The notes under the pieces are model-generated. The model searched no databases, was not told where the DNA came from, and saw nothing but the letters and a program-made list of their open reading frames with translations. A stretch of DNA of 64,000 bases from Rhodoligotrophos sp. CJ14 (GTDB taxonomy: Bacteria > Pseudomonadota > Alphaproteobacteria > Rhizobiales > Im1), in the NCBI RefSeq assembly GCF_038811545.1, contig NZ_CP133319.1, positions 868,001 through 932,000 of the forward strand. Direction: 5' to 3'. The translations under genes were made by a program, and so were the position numbers. The first letter of the stretch is position 1. Each line of letters begins with the position of its first letter. Positions 54,277-63,696 of this stretch are shown piece after piece.

Positions 54277-56343
54277 ATGACGGACTCGAAGCAAGACGAC
54301 GTGCACCTTGCTCCACTCGAACTCGACGAAGAGAAAGCGCGCGAGCTCGAAGAGAAATTCGATTCCGAAATCCGCTTCCGCCCCCTATCGCCCGTGCCCG
54401 GCCTGATTGTCGGGACGGCATTGGTCGCGCTGTCAATCTTTCACTATTACACCGCCGGCTTCGGGCTTCTGCCTGAGATGCTTCACCGCGGCATCCACTT
54501 GTCCTTTGTCCTGGCGCTGGTCTTTCTGGTCTTTCCCTTATCGAAGCGCGGCTATACCGAACCCGCCCCGAGCAGCCTGATTAGGCCTTTCGGCATTTCC
54601 CTCCTGGATTGGGCACTCGCGATCCTTGCGGTGTTTGCTGTGATGCATGTGCCGCTGATCCCGCTGGACGAGCTGGCATTCCGGGTCGGCAATCCCACGG
54701 CGGCCGATGTCTTCTTCGGCGGCGCGCTCATTCTTCTGCTGCTCGAGGCGACCCGCCGCTCGGTGGGCTGGCCTCTCCCGATCATTTCACTGCTGTTCAT
54801 GGCCTATGCGCTCTATGGCCCTGCCATGCCGGGCATTCTCGTCCATCCCGGATCGAGCCTCTCGCAGCTGATCGATCATCTCTATATGACCACCCAAGGC
54901 ATCTACGGCATCGCCCTGGGCGTGGTCGCGACCTATGTCTTTCACTTCGTGCTGTTTGGCGTCTTTGCGACGCGTATCGGGCTGGGCCAGCTCTTCCTGG
55001 ATTGCGCCGCCTGGGTGGCCGGCCGCTTTGCAGGCGGCCCCGCCAAGGTATCGATCTTTGGCTCGGCCCTGTTCGGCATGATTTCAGGCTCGTCCGTGGC
55101 GAACACGGTCACCGTCGGCTCGCTCACCATCCCGGCGATGATCAAGCTGGGCTACAAGCGGCATTTCGCGGCGGCGGTTGAATCGGCGGCCTCCACCGGG
55201 GGCCAGATCACGCCGCCCATCATGGGCGCTGCAGCCTTCCTGATGATCGAATTTCTGGGCCTCCCCTATACGACCATCATTCTGGCTGCGATCGTGCCGG
55301 CCTTCATGCATTTCTTCGGCGTGCTCATGCAGGTGCATTTCGAGGCCAAGCGCAACGGCCTGCGCGGCTTGCGGCCCGATGAAATGCCAGACGTGGCGGC
55401 CGCCCTGAAGCGCGACTGGCCGACCGTCATTCCCCTCATTGCGCTGATCACCATTCTGCTTATGGGCTACACGCCCTATCTCGCAGCCTTCTGGGGCATC
55501 ACCCTCTGTATTGCCGTCGGGCTGCTCAATCCGCGCAACCGCATGAGCATCGGCGAGATCTTCGTGGGCCTGCGCGATGGCGCGAAATACGCGCTCGCCG
55601 TTGGCGCTGCCGCCGCCACCGTAGGGATTATCGTGGGCGTCGTCACCCTGACCGGCGTCGGTTTCAAGATCTCCTATATCGTCACCACCACTGCCGCCGA
55701 TATCGCCACCTGGTTTGGCGGCATCATTCCCCCCGAGATCTTCAGCCCGAAGGGCTTGACCCTGCTGTTCACGCTGATCATGACCGGCGTGGTCTGCATC
55801 CTCATGGGCTGCGGCATTCCCACCACCGCCAATTACATCATCATGGCGACCATCGCTGCGCCGGCCCTGGGCCTGCTCGGTGTCGAGCCGATCGTCGCCC
55901 ATTTCTTCGTCTTCTATTACGGCGTGCTCGCTGACATCACGCCCCCCGTCGCGCTCGCGGCCTATGCGGCGGCCGGCATGGCCGGTGCCGATCCGTTCAA
56001 GACGGGCAACACCGCCTTCCGGCTCGGGCTTGGCAAGGTGCTCGTGCCCTTTGTCTTTGTCTTTTCGCCCTCGCTTCTGCTTGTGACCAAGGACTTCAGC
56101 TGGGGATCCTTCATCCTCGCCTTCCTGGGCTGCGCGGCCGGCATCACCTGCCTCGGTGCGGCCCTCTCCGGCTACCTTCTGACCCACCTGAAGGCCTGGG
56201 AGCGTCTATTGCTCGTGCTCGCCTCGATCCTGCTGATCGCCCCGGAGCTTTATTCGACCTTGCTCGGTGCCGCCTTGGTCTTGCCGGTCGCCATCCGCCA
56301 GTTCGGCGCCTATCAGACTGGTCCAGCGAAGGTCGGGCCGTAA
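54277..56343 (+). CDS. TRAP transporter fused permease (DctQM type)
   Basis: 688 residues from ATG 54277, seven bases after AAGG. About 16-18 membrane spans: a small N-terminal DctQ-like part (to about residue 180), then DctM-like repeats with GMISGSSVANTVTVGSLTIPAMIKLGYK, STGGQITPPIMGAAAFLMIEF and GCGIPTTANYIIMATIAAPAL, the last two being the Na+ and substrate clamshell motifs of TRAP. It works with the preceding TAXI protein as a sodium-driven importer. Confidence 0.95.
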   Translation: MTDSKQDDVHLAPLELDEEKARELEEKFDSEIRFRPLSPVPGLIVGTALVALSIFHYYTAGFGLLPEMLHRGIHLSFVLALVFLVFPLSKRGYTEPAPSSLIRPFGISLLDWALAILAVFAVMHVPLIPLDELAFRVGNPTAADVFFGGALILLLLEATRRSVGWPLPIISLLFMAYALYGPAMPGILVHPGSSLSQLIDHLYMTTQGIYGIALGVVATYVFHFVLFGVFATRIGLGQLFLDCAAWVAGRFAGGPAKVSIFGSALFGMISGSSVANTVTVGSLTIPAMIKLGYKRHFAAAVESAASTGGQITPPIMGAAAFLMIEFLGLPYTTIILAAIVPAFMHFFGVLMQVHFEAKRNGLRGLRPDEMPDVAAALKRDWPTVIPLIALITILLMGYTPYLAAFWGITLCIAVGLLNPRNRMSIGEIFVGLRDGAKYALAVGAAAATVGIIVGVVTLTGVGFKISYIVTTTAADIATWFGGIIPPEIFSPKGLTLLFTLIMTGVVCILMGCGIPTTANYIIMATIAAPALGLLGVEPIVAHFFVFYYGVLADITPPVALAAYAAAGMAGADPFKTGNTAFRLGLGKVLVPFVFVFSPSLLLVTKDFSWGSFILAFLGCAAGITCLGAALSGYLLTHLKAWERLLLVLASILLIAPELYSTLLGAALVLPVAIRQFGAYQTGPAKVGP

Positions 56344-56371
56344 GATGCGTCCTTGAAAAGGCGAAAACGCT

Positions 56372-57571
56372 CTATTGGGCAGCAGCCCGCCAATGGGTCA
56401 GCGCATAGATGGCACCGCCCGCCACCAGCCCCCAGAAGGCGCCGCTGATGCCAAGCAGTCCGATGCCTGACGCGGTGACGAGAAAGGTTACCACACCCGC
56501 TTCGCGATTGGTTTGGTCCGCCATAGCCCCCATCAAGGCGGCGCCGAATGCCCCAAGTAAGGCGAGACCGGCAACCGCCTGGATGAGGATCGGTGGCGAG
56601 GCCGCAAGCAGGGCAGTCGCAGCAGCCGCACTCAAGCCGAGCACCACATAGCTGATCCCCGCGATCACCGCTGCCCAGTAGCGCCGCTTGGGATCGGGAT
56701 CGGCCTCATCCCCCGCGCAGATGGCGGCCGTGATGGCGGCGAGATTGAGCGCATGTCCCCCGAAGGGCGCCGCAATCAGACTGCACAAGCCTGTCCAGGT
56801 GAACAGCGCCCCCGGATCAGGACGATAATTGTTGGCGTTGAGCACCGCCATACCCGGAATGTTCTGTGAAGCCATGGTGACGATGAACAATGGCAAGGCG
56901 ATCCCGATGATGGCGGACAGCGAGAAGCTTGGCGTGACCGGCACCAATATTGGCCAGAGCGAGCCAATCTCCTGGCCGGCAAGGTCGGTGCTGATGATCA
57001 GGAGGACGACCGTCATGAGCACCGCTGCCGGCACCGCATAGAGCCTTTTGAACCGGGCGACGATCGCCCAGGTCACGATGATCGTCAGCGCAAAGGCGGG
57101 CAGCTCGGCAACCGCCTTGACCGGAGCAAGGCACAAGCCGAGCAGCACGCCCGCGAGCATGGCATTGGCCAGAGGGGCGGGAATGGCGGCGACGGCTCGG
57201 CCCAAAGGCCGCCAAAGGCCGGCGAACACAATCAACAGGCCTGAGACAAGGAAAGCGCCCACGGCTGCGGAAAAGCCCCCTTCGACCGCACCGGAGCTCG
57301 CAAGCAACGCTGCTCCTGGCGTTGACCAGGCGAGGCTGATCGGCATGCGGTGCTTGAAGCTGAGATAGATGGCACAGACGCCCTTCACCACCGCCAGCGC
57401 CATCAGCCCCGATGCGGCTTGGGCGGGGGAAGCCCCAACCGCCTGCAGCCCGGCGATCACCACCGCAAACGAACTGGCAAATCCGACGCTCGCGGCGAGC
57501 ACGCCGGCCGCGACCGCGGCGATTGAGGGCCCGCGCTGGACCGCCGGTTGCATCGCTTCGCTGCCGCTCAT
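56372..57571 (-). CDS. BenE-family (benzoate/H+ symporter-like) transporter
   Basis: 399 residues, 11-12 hydrophobic segments. Family motifs: SLAWSTPGAALLASSGAVEGGFSAAVGAFL (substrate region) and LFIVTMASQNIPGMAVLNANNYRPDPG, characteristic of BenE. Substrate here is uncertain; benzoate genes are absent. Its start overlaps the ornithine cyclodeaminase-family gene by four bases. It is convergent with the TRAP permease (28 bases between). Confidence 0.88.
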   Translation of the reverse strand: MSGSEAMQPAVQRGPSIAAVAAGVLAASVGFASSFAVVIAGLQAVGASPAQAASGLMALAVVKGVCAIYLSFKHRMPISLAWSTPGAALLASSGAVEGGFSAAVGAFLVSGLLIVFAGLWRPLGRAVAAIPAPLANAMLAGVLLGLCLAPVKAVAELPAFALTIIVTWAIVARFKRLYAVPAAVLMTVVLLIISTDLAGQEIGSLWPILVPVTPSFSLSAIIGIALPLFIVTMASQNIPGMAVLNANNYRPDPGALFTWTGLCSLIAAPFGGHALNLAAITAAICAGDEADPDPKRRYWAAVIAGISYVVLGLSAAAATALLAASPPILIQAVAGLALLGAFGAALMGAMADQTNREAGVVTFLVTASGIGLLGISGAFWGLVAGGAIYALTHWRAAAQ

Positions 57572-58536
57572 CCCGCACTCCCAGTCGATGCGGCAACTCG
57601 CTCCATCAGATACATGGCCGTGAACAGATCCAGATGAGCGCCGCCGCCATTCTTGAACAGCGTGATCTCCTCAGCCATTTGCCGCCCGGGTACCTCCCCG
57701 CGACAAAGCTCGAACAAATCGCCGATGATGTCGCTCCGTCGGATGATGCCGCGGCGCAAAGGATCACCGAGATCGCCGGGCTGATCGATGCCGTAGCGGC
57801 GTGAATCACAATAGAGCCGCGCCCGCAGCACCGCCTCGTCATCGCACTCGCGCATCTCGGGCGTGAAGCTTCCGACGAGATCGAGATGGCAGCCGGGCTT
57901 AAGCCAGCGCCCCTGAATCACCGGCGCAACCGCTGCCGTCGCGCAGGTGATGATGTCGGCCGATTGCGCGGCGCCCGCAAGATCATCGCTTATCTCCGCC
58001 GCAAAGCCCTCGACCGCAAGCGCCTCCGCAAGCTTGGCGGCCTTACCACCCGACCTGTTCCAGACGATGAACCGGCGCAGACCCGGCCTTATCGCGGCAT
58101 GCGCCCGGACGAGATAGGGCGCAAGCGCTCCCGCCCCGCAGATGAGCAGGGTCGAGACATCCGGGCGGGCCAGCAGTCTGGCGCCAAGGGCTGAATCGGC
58201 TGCCGTCTTGTAATAGGTGAGCACCGTCCCATCGATGAGGGCCTTTGGCGTTCCCGTCTCCCCATCCAAGAGCACATAGACCCCCTGCACCGCCGGCAGC
58301 GCGCCGGGTTTTGCAGGATTGAGCGGCATCACAGTGACGAGCTTGGCGCCGAACGCATGACCCGGCGCCCAGGCAGGCAGGACAAAGAACGTATCGGGCG
58401 TTTCACCGCCCCCGCTGTGATGGAGTTCGGAGCGATCATCCAATGGCGGCGGCAGCCGATGTGCCACCGCCAATGCCTCGACGAGCCCCTGAAAATCCAG
58501 GAGCCTGTGCACGCTTTCCGCGTCGATGAATTGCAT
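57568..58536 (-). CDS. Ornithine cyclodeaminase/mu-crystallin family enzyme
   Basis: 322 residues. The N-terminal part has the substrate-site Lys in GHAFGAKLVTVMPLNPAK; DGTVLTYYKTAADSALGARLLA leads to the Rossmann motif LLICGAGALAPYLVRAH, and the C-terminal part has LDLVGSFTPEMRECDDEAV. Relatives act as ornithine cyclodeaminase, alanine dehydrogenase, or pyrroline-2-carboxylate reductase, so the reaction cannot be fixed. Co-translation with a BenE-family transporter suggests uptake and conversion of one compound. The start ATG 58536 lacks a strong Shine-Dalgarno. Confidence 0.88.
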   Translation of the reverse strand: MQFIDAESVHRLLDFQGLVEALAVAHRLPPPLDDRSELHHSGGGETPDTFFVLPAWAPGHAFGAKLVTVMPLNPAKPGALPAVQGVYVLLDGETGTPKALIDGTVLTYYKTAADSALGARLLARPDVSTLLICGAGALAPYLVRAHAAIRPGLRRFIVWNRSGGKAAKLAEALAVEGFAAEISDDLAGAAQSADIITCATAAVAPVIQGRWLKPGCHLDLVGSFTPEMRECDDEAVLRARLYCDSRRYGIDQPGDLGDPLRRGIIRRSDIIGDLFELCRGEVPGRQMAEEITLFKNGGGAHLDLFTAMYLMERVAASTGSAG

Positions 58537-58644
58537 GGGGCGCCCTCACTCGGAGCGCGATCATACCCGGTAATGCGAACGATACGGAGCCCGATTTACG
58601 GACGCCACCTCAGGCGCAAGCCTGCCCGCCCGAGGTAACCAGGC

Positions 58645-59277
58645 TCAATTGTCCGACGATCCGGAGCGGGTGACGGATCGATCCAAGACGCCCGGCTTGT
58701 CCCACTGCCCTTCCGGTCGAATGAGCACATAAGGGTCGGTCTTGAGCGACAGCGCTTCTGGATGCGGCTCCACCTCGATGACGATTTCGGTATAGCGATA
58801 GTCAGAGAAGATCAGCTCGCGCCGTGGCTCAACCGGCTTGCCGCCGAACCGGGCCCAAAAGCTTACCAGCGGATCCTGGGCATGGCCATAGATCTTGGTA
58901 TAGCCCTTCATCCGGCACAGTTCGATCGCCGCCTTGGCCATGGTCATGGCCATGCGCGACTTTCGATAGGCTTGGCGGACCGCGAACCGCTCGAGCTTGG
59001 CAAAATCGGCGAAATACCGGATCCGCATACAGGCGACAGGTTCATCCCCGATATAGCCGAGGAGGTGGGACGCGGAAAAATCGTTCCCGTCGAACTCTTC
59101 CTCGTATGGGCAGTCCTGCTCGCTTAGATAGACCGCGGATCGTATAGCGAAGACCTTCATCATGTCTTCGATACAGTCGACGATCTTTATACCGATTTCC
59201 TTCCTATTGGTGAAAGGCGATCTCTGTTCGCCCTTCTTATAGGTATTGAAGGAATAGCTGGCATTGAGCCTGCTCAT
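58645..59277 (-). CDS. GNAT-family N-acetyltransferase-like protein
   Basis: 210 residues from ATG 59277 (GGAG nine bases upstream). The core has a beta strand-rich acceptor part, AIRSAVYLSEQDCPYEEEFDGNDFSASHLLGYIGDEPVACMRI, then RFAVRQAYRKSRMAMTMAKAAIELC in the acetyl-CoA loop region and a C-terminal beta strand SDYRYTEIVIEVEPHP. The acceptor is unknown; the RIRYFADFAKLERFAV stretch recalls autoinducer-synthase-like or acyl-homoserine-type GNATs only loosely. It follows another GNAT-like gene 37 bases upstream. Confidence 0.75.
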   Translation of the reverse strand: MSRLNASYSFNTYKKGEQRSPFTNRKEIGIKIVDCIEDMMKVFAIRSAVYLSEQDCPYEEEFDGNDFSASHLLGYIGDEPVACMRIRYFADFAKLERFAVRQAYRKSRMAMTMAKAAIELCRMKGYTKIYGHAQDPLVSFWARFGGKPVEPRRELIFSDYRYTEIVIEVEPHPEALSLKTDPYVLIRPEGQWDKPGVLDRSVTRSGSSDN

Positions 59278-59314
59278 ACCCTGCTCCATTTACCCCGTCG
59301 CCTGACCACGCATG

Positions 59315-59914
59315 TCATACTACACAACGAGCCCCGTTACGATTGATCAATCGTCTGTATCGATAGAGCGGTTTCTCGCCGGGAGATGCCCCCGCGAAGA
59401 TCCGCTCGAACTGGAGTGCCTGCATAAGCTGCAATCCGGACTTCGAGGCTGGTCTCGCATAGATATCCGCGTGGCAATATGGCTCCTTTTTGAGAACTTC
59501 CATCATCTTCAACAACCCGACAATCGCCTTGCCTGGCGCGACCACGCCCCAGACATAGATCCCGGCCGGTTCCTCGTCGGGCCGGCACAGTAGCGACAGA
59601 TCGGGATCAGCCGCATTGAGCTGGCCGTTCCGTAAACGGCTCACCCCCGCGCGGTTGAGCAGCAAGAGCGCCACATAGCCAAGTGGCTTGAACGTCCTCG
59701 ACCTGCCGTAGCGCCCTATAGCAAAAGCAGATTCCGGGTGATGCCCGATGATCCGCTTGACGACATCGAAGCTGGCAATCTCATTTCCGAAGTGCCGGAT
59801 AGCAAGCTGATAAAGAACATCGACTTCGTCGGTCCGGACAGGTCGGATATGGACGCCTTTCGGCAAGCTGTTTAGAACTAGATAGTCAAGCTCACGTGGT
59901 CTATTAACACTCAT
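59315..59914 (-). CDS. Second GNAT-like protein of the pair
   Basis: 199 residues from ATG 59914 (frame continues to 59953 without support). It shows a GNAT-like order: HIRPVRTDEVDVLYQLA, GYVALLLLNRAGV, PAGIYVWGVVAPGKAIVGLLKMMEVL and SGLQLMQALQFERIF. The acetyl-CoA loop (usually Q/RxxGxG/A) is not clear, so catalysis is uncertain. The GC content is below that of the neighbouring genes. The LysR gene begins 180 bases away in the opposite direction. Confidence 0.65.
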   Translation of the reverse strand: MSVNRPRELDYLVLNSLPKGVHIRPVRTDEVDVLYQLAIRHFGNEIASFDVVKRIIGHHPESAFAIGRYGRSRTFKPLGYVALLLLNRAGVSRLRNGQLNAADPDLSLLCRPDEEPAGIYVWGVVAPGKAIVGLLKMMEVLKKEPYCHADIYARPASKSGLQLMQALQFERIFAGASPGEKPLYRYRRLINRNGARCVV

Positions 59915-60093
59915 TACCTGCTTCCCGGGCTCGAAGCCGCTCTTGCGAACCACCCGTTTCGAATTCCCTGGATAGCCATTGACGGATTGTTATGGATATC
60001 TAGGAAATGTCAGCGCGTTCATAAGAGCGAAATCATAGACTGCGCATAAGCCCAGGAAGTGGTTGAGATTTACCCATACTTCGGAGCGGGGCC

Positions 60094-61146
60094 TTGCTTA
60101 AAAATTCGGAGCGGCGTGCTGCAGAACTGAGCCACCTCGCCGATCCAGCTACACAGCCGGATTGGGACGACCTCCGGCTGTTCATCGCGGCGGCAGATTG
60201 CGGCTCCCTGAGACAGGCTGCGGATCGACTTAAGATCAGTTCGTCCACCATTGTCCGTCGGATTGATAAGCTCGAGGCAACCTTGCAGGTGCGCCTGTTC
60301 GACCGCCTGCCCGACGGCGTCGAGCTGACCCCGGCGGGCGCGGCGATCCTTTCCCATGCCAAGCGCATGGAGATGACCAGCTACGAGCTTTTGCGCGCGG
60401 TCCAGGGCGCCGACACCAACCCTTCCGGTCTGGTCCGCGTCTCCATCACCGAGGGCCTGGGCACCTACTGGCTGGCACCCCGCCTGGTCGAGCTGCAGCG
60501 CACCAACCCGAAGCTGATCATCGAGCTGAAATGCGCCATGGAGAGCGCCGACGTCCTGCGCATGGAGGCAGATGTCGCGATCCAGTTCACAAGACCCACC
60601 AATCCCGACCTGAAGGTCACCAAGCTTGGCCGGCTGCATATCTATCCCTTTGCCTCGAGCGACTATATCGCTGCCTATGGAATGCCGCGGTCGCGCGAGG
60701 ATATCATGCGCCACCGGCTGGTCGATCAGAGTGCGCCGCAGCTGGAAGATGGCGTTGCGGCGCGCTTCCTTGGAATCGACAACCCCGAAGGTATCGTTGC
60801 GATCCGAACCAATGCCAGCACCGCCCATTATCACGCGGTGGAAAAGGGCGCCGGCATTGGCGGCCTGGCCACTTATGCCGCTGTGCTCTCCGATGATCTT
60901 CAACCGATTGACGTCGGCTTCCACCACTCCGTCGACATCTGGATGACCTATCATCCCGATGTGCGCAGCTCTACCCGCGTGTCCATTGTCATCGACTGGA
61001 TCAAGGAGACGTTCTCGCCCCAGCGCTTCCCCTGGTTTAGGGATGAGTTCATCCATCCCCGCGACTTGCGCCGGCTGAAGCCGGATGGATGGAAGGTGAA
61101 CCTGGTGCAGAACACCCCGACGATTTTCGAGATAAAGTCACCTTGA
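60094..61146 (+). CDS. LysR-family transcriptional regulator
   Basis: 350 residues from TTG 60094 (GGAG six bases upstream); no ATG fits the start. The winged helix-turn-helix lies at about 24-80 (DDLRLFIAAADCGSLRQAADRLKISSSTIVRRIDKLEATLQVRLFDR), and the C-terminal effector domain from about 110 (LVRVSITEGLGTYWLAPRL). It lies divergent to the GNAT-like pair, so it may control them; the effector is unknown. The protein has about 50 more residues than a typical LysR protein, mainly at the N- and C-termini. Confidence 0.87.
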   Translation: MLKNSERRAAELSHLADPATQPDWDDLRLFIAAADCGSLRQAADRLKISSSTIVRRIDKLEATLQVRLFDRLPDGVELTPAGAAILSHAKRMEMTSYELLRAVQGADTNPSGLVRVSITEGLGTYWLAPRLVELQRTNPKLIIELKCAMESADVLRMEADVAIQFTRPTNPDLKVTKLGRLHIYPFASSDYIAAYGMPRSREDIMRHRLVDQSAPQLEDGVAARFLGIDNPEGIVAIRTNASTAHYHAVEKGAGIGGLATYAAVLSDDLQPIDVGFHHSVDIWMTYHPDVRSSTRVSIVIDWIKETFSPQRFPWFRDEFIHPRDLRRLKPDGWKVNLVQNTPTIFEIKSP

Positions 61147-61276
61147 TCTGCCCGCCCCTGGCGACATCCGGTTCAACTTGCTTATATAGAGCCCTATAGG
61201 CGGAGGATTGTCCCCGCGAGACGGCTTGGGCAGTGGCAGGTCCGCTGGGCGAGATGGGGCGCGACGGCAAGAGATC

Positions 61277-62299
61277 ATGAATATTCATCACAAGCAGATG
61301 CATGCGCAAATGATCGATCCCTTCGGGCGTCACGTCACCTATTTGCGCGTCTCCGTCACTGACCGCTGCGATTTCCGCTGTGTCTACTGCATGGCGGAGA
61401 ACATGACCTTTCTGCCGAAGCGGGACATTCTCACCCTCGAGGAGTTGGATCGCGTCTGCTCGGCCTTCATCAGCAAAGGGGTCCGCAAGCTGCGCATCAC
61501 CGGCGGTGAACCGCTGGTGCGCAAGGACATCATGACCCTGTTTCGCGGCCTCTCGCGCCACCTCGAGAGCGGCGCGCTGGATGAGCTGACCGTGACCACC
61601 AATGGCAGCCAGCTCGGCCGTTATGCCCAGGGGCTCTATGACTGCGGCATCCGGCGCATCAATGTGTCCCTCGACACCCTGAATCCTGACCGCTTCCGCC
61701 AGATCACCCGCTGGGGCGACCCGGACAAGGTGATGGCCGGCATTGCCGCAGCACAGGCAGCAGGCCTCAAGGTCAAGATCAACATGGTGGCGCTCAAGGG
61801 CGTCAATGAGCATGAGATCGAGGACATGCTGCTCTGGTGTCACGGGCAAGGCATGGACTTGACCCTCATCGAGACCATGCCCTTGGGCGATATCGATGGT
61901 GACCGCACCGATCAGTACCTGCCCTTGTCCCTGGTGCGGGCCCGCTTGCGAGAGCGCTTCACACTGGAGGAATCGCCCTACCGGACCGGCGGCCCCGCCC
62001 GCTATGTGACGGTGCGCGAGACGGGTGGCCGCCTCGGCTTTATCACGCCCATGACCCACAATTTCTGCGAAAGCTGCAACCGGGTGCGGCTCACCTGCAC
62101 CGGCACCCTGTTCATGTGCCTTGGGCAGGAAGATGCGGTTGACCTGCGTGCGCCCATGCGCGCCTCGGAAAGCGATGAGCTGCTCTGTCAGGCGATCGAT
62201 ACGGCGATCGCCCGCAAGCCTAAGGGCCATGACTTCATCATCGATCGTCGGCACAAGAAGCCCGCGCTGGGCCGCCATATGTCCGTGACCGGCGGCTAG
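61277..62299 (+). CDS. moaA: GTP 3',8-cyclase (molybdenum cofactor synthesis)
   Basis: 340 residues from ATG 61277 (AAGAG nearby; the frame opens at 61208 with a TTG). Radical SAM cluster C31, C35, C38 in CDFRCVYC; the second cluster cysteines appear in [22 protein letters not shown] is the SAM-binding motif. The C-terminus ends with the functionally important Gly-Gly (HMSVTGG). MoaA makes the first intermediate of molybdopterin. Other moa genes are absent. A 40-bp palindrome follows its stop. Confidence 0.96.
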   Translation: MNIHHKQMHAQMIDPFGRHVTYLRVSVTDRCDFRCVYCMAENMTFLPKRDILTLEELDRVCSAFISKGVRKLRITGGEPLVRKDIMTLFRGLSRHLESGALDELTVTTNGSQLGRYAQGLYDCGIRRINVSLDTLNPDRFRQITRWGDPDKVMAGIAAAQAAGLKVKINMVALKGVNEHEIEDMLLWCHGQGMDLTLIETMPLGDIDGDRTDQYLPLSLVRARLRERFTLEESPYRTGGPARYVTVRETGGRLGFITPMTHNFCESCNRVRLTCTGTLFMCLGQEDAVDLRAPMRASESDELLCQAIDTAIARKPKGHDFIIDRRHKKPALGRHMSVTGG

Positions 62300-62300
62300 A

Positions 62301-62340
62301 GCATTTTCGACCGAAGTGGATACCCGTTCGAAGAAAATGC
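62301..62340. repeat. 40-bp palindromic repeat (TAGAGCATTTTCGA family)
   Basis: Inverted ends GCATTTTC and GAAAATGC; the inside keeps CCGAAGTGGATACCCG and TTCGAA, four bases shorter than the copy at 18734-18777 (lost CGTG). It starts two bases after the moaA stop and lies between convergent moaA and ATP-grasp genes, a good position for a transcript 3' end. Confidence 0.85.
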
Positions 62341-62353
62341 GACCGGGCCAGCT

Positions 62354-63682
62354 TCAGCGCCGGCCAAGCCCCACCCAGCGGCCGACCCGTCCGAAATAGG
62401 TCATCAGGGTGGGCTTTGGATCGGTTCTCGACCAGGTCACATGCATATCCGCCTTCACCGCAGCCCGGACAGCCTCAACGAGCCAGCCGATCGCGCCCTT
62501 GAGCCCAATCTCCCGATTGGCGAGCTCATGAACAAGCCCGGCCAGGTCCCCATAGGTCCACACGAAATGGACCCGCTTCTTGTCGAGCCTTGGCGCAAGT
62601 CTCGGCTCGACCGGATCGGACCCGGCAAGCAGCATGCAAAGCCTCGTCAGCTGCATGCCGGCCGCTTCGATGAAGGCGTAGTTCGCACCAAACCGCGGGT
62701 TGATCTCGAGAAAGCAGCGCTTGCCCGTGGCCTCGTCGAAGAGGAACTGAGCGCAGCCCACGCCCGTATAGCCCAAGGCGCCGGCCAGCGCATGAACATC
62801 TCCCGACAGCTCGGGCACGTCCGGGATGGTCTTGCCCTCAACCGTGAGCCCGCTGCCATCGGCCCGGTCTGACCGGAAGATCTTGGCATGCTGCTCATCG
62901 ATGATCCGCCCGTTGAGCGCGGCGAAATAGACATTATACCGACGCCCTGAGAAATAACGCTGCAGCAGCATGGGCCCTGCCGCCTCGAATGTTTCCGCGG
63001 GATAGGCGATAAGCGCCTCCCGGCTTTCGAGCGTGATCGCCTTGAGCTTGCCGAAACGGGTGCCCGGAGTGAGCGGCCGGATGACCAGGGGGAAGCCCAC
63101 CTTGTCCGCCGTGGCCAGCAGGAGGTCCGCGTTCGGTGCAACGGCATAGGGCGGGCAGTCCAACCCGGCGGCGCTGGCGATATCCAGCATGCCGGTCTTG
63201 TCGTGGCACTGCCTTACGATCGCAGCCGGCGGCATGGCGAGCCTGACGCCGCGGTCGGTCAGGGCCGTCCAATTCGCAGCGAGAATATCGAGCATCGCCT
63301 CGCTCACCGGCATCAGGGCGACGATGTCATCATGGCCGTCGATGAATGAGAGAAGCGCTGCCACAAAGCCCTTGTCTTTGGGCGAAGGCGCGTCCCAGAC
63401 CTGAGTGACAGCCTGCGAATATTCGGCGAAGGGCTGCTCAGCGCTGCCCGTCACCGCCACCCGGTAACCGAGCCGCGCAAGCACGCGCGCAGCGGTGAGC
63501 GCCGGACGGTAATTGCCGAGGATGAGCACCGTGCCGCCGCGCCCCTCGCGCCAGGGCAAGCCATGCCGGCCGACACGCGCGCCCGTTGCACCCGCCGCAC
63601 CGGCCATATCGGCACCGCCAGCGGATGCTCCACCAGCGCCTGTGATCACGCGGAAGCTCCTTGATGCGGATAGATTCTGCAT
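62354..63682 (-). CDS. ATP-grasp domain protein, substrate unknown
   Basis: 442 residues from ATG 63682, behind GAGGGGAACC. The N-terminal Gly/Ala-rich part is variable; TVLILGNYRPALTAARVLARLG begins a Rossmann-like pre-ATP-grasp domain. The ATP-grasp core includes VGFPLVIRPLTPGTRFGKLKAI, and the metal/phosphate loop is FLEINPRFGANYAFIEAAG. Carbamoyl phosphate synthase-like or amino-acid ligase activity is typical; the substrate is not evident. The PrpF-type gene ends 14 bases upstream, so they are one transcript. Confidence 0.8.
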   Translation of the reverse strand: MQNLSASRSFRVITGAGGASAGGADMAGAAGATGARVGRHGLPWREGRGGTVLILGNYRPALTAARVLARLGYRVAVTGSAEQPFAEYSQAVTQVWDAPSPKDKGFVAALLSFIDGHDDIVALMPVSEAMLDILAANWTALTDRGVRLAMPPAAIVRQCHDKTGMLDIASAAGLDCPPYAVAPNADLLLATADKVGFPLVIRPLTPGTRFGKLKAITLESREALIAYPAETFEAAGPMLLQRYFSGRRYNVYFAALNGRIIDEQHAKIFRSDRADGSGLTVEGKTIPDVPELSGDVHALAGALGYTGVGCAQFLFDEATGKRCFLEINPRFGANYAFIEAAGMQLTRLCMLLAGSDPVEPRLAPRLDKKRVHFVWTYGDLAGLVHELANREIGLKGAIGWLVEAVRAAVKADMHVTWSRTDPKPTLMTYFGRVGRWVGLGRR

Positions 63683-63696
63683 GGTTCCCCTCCCCC

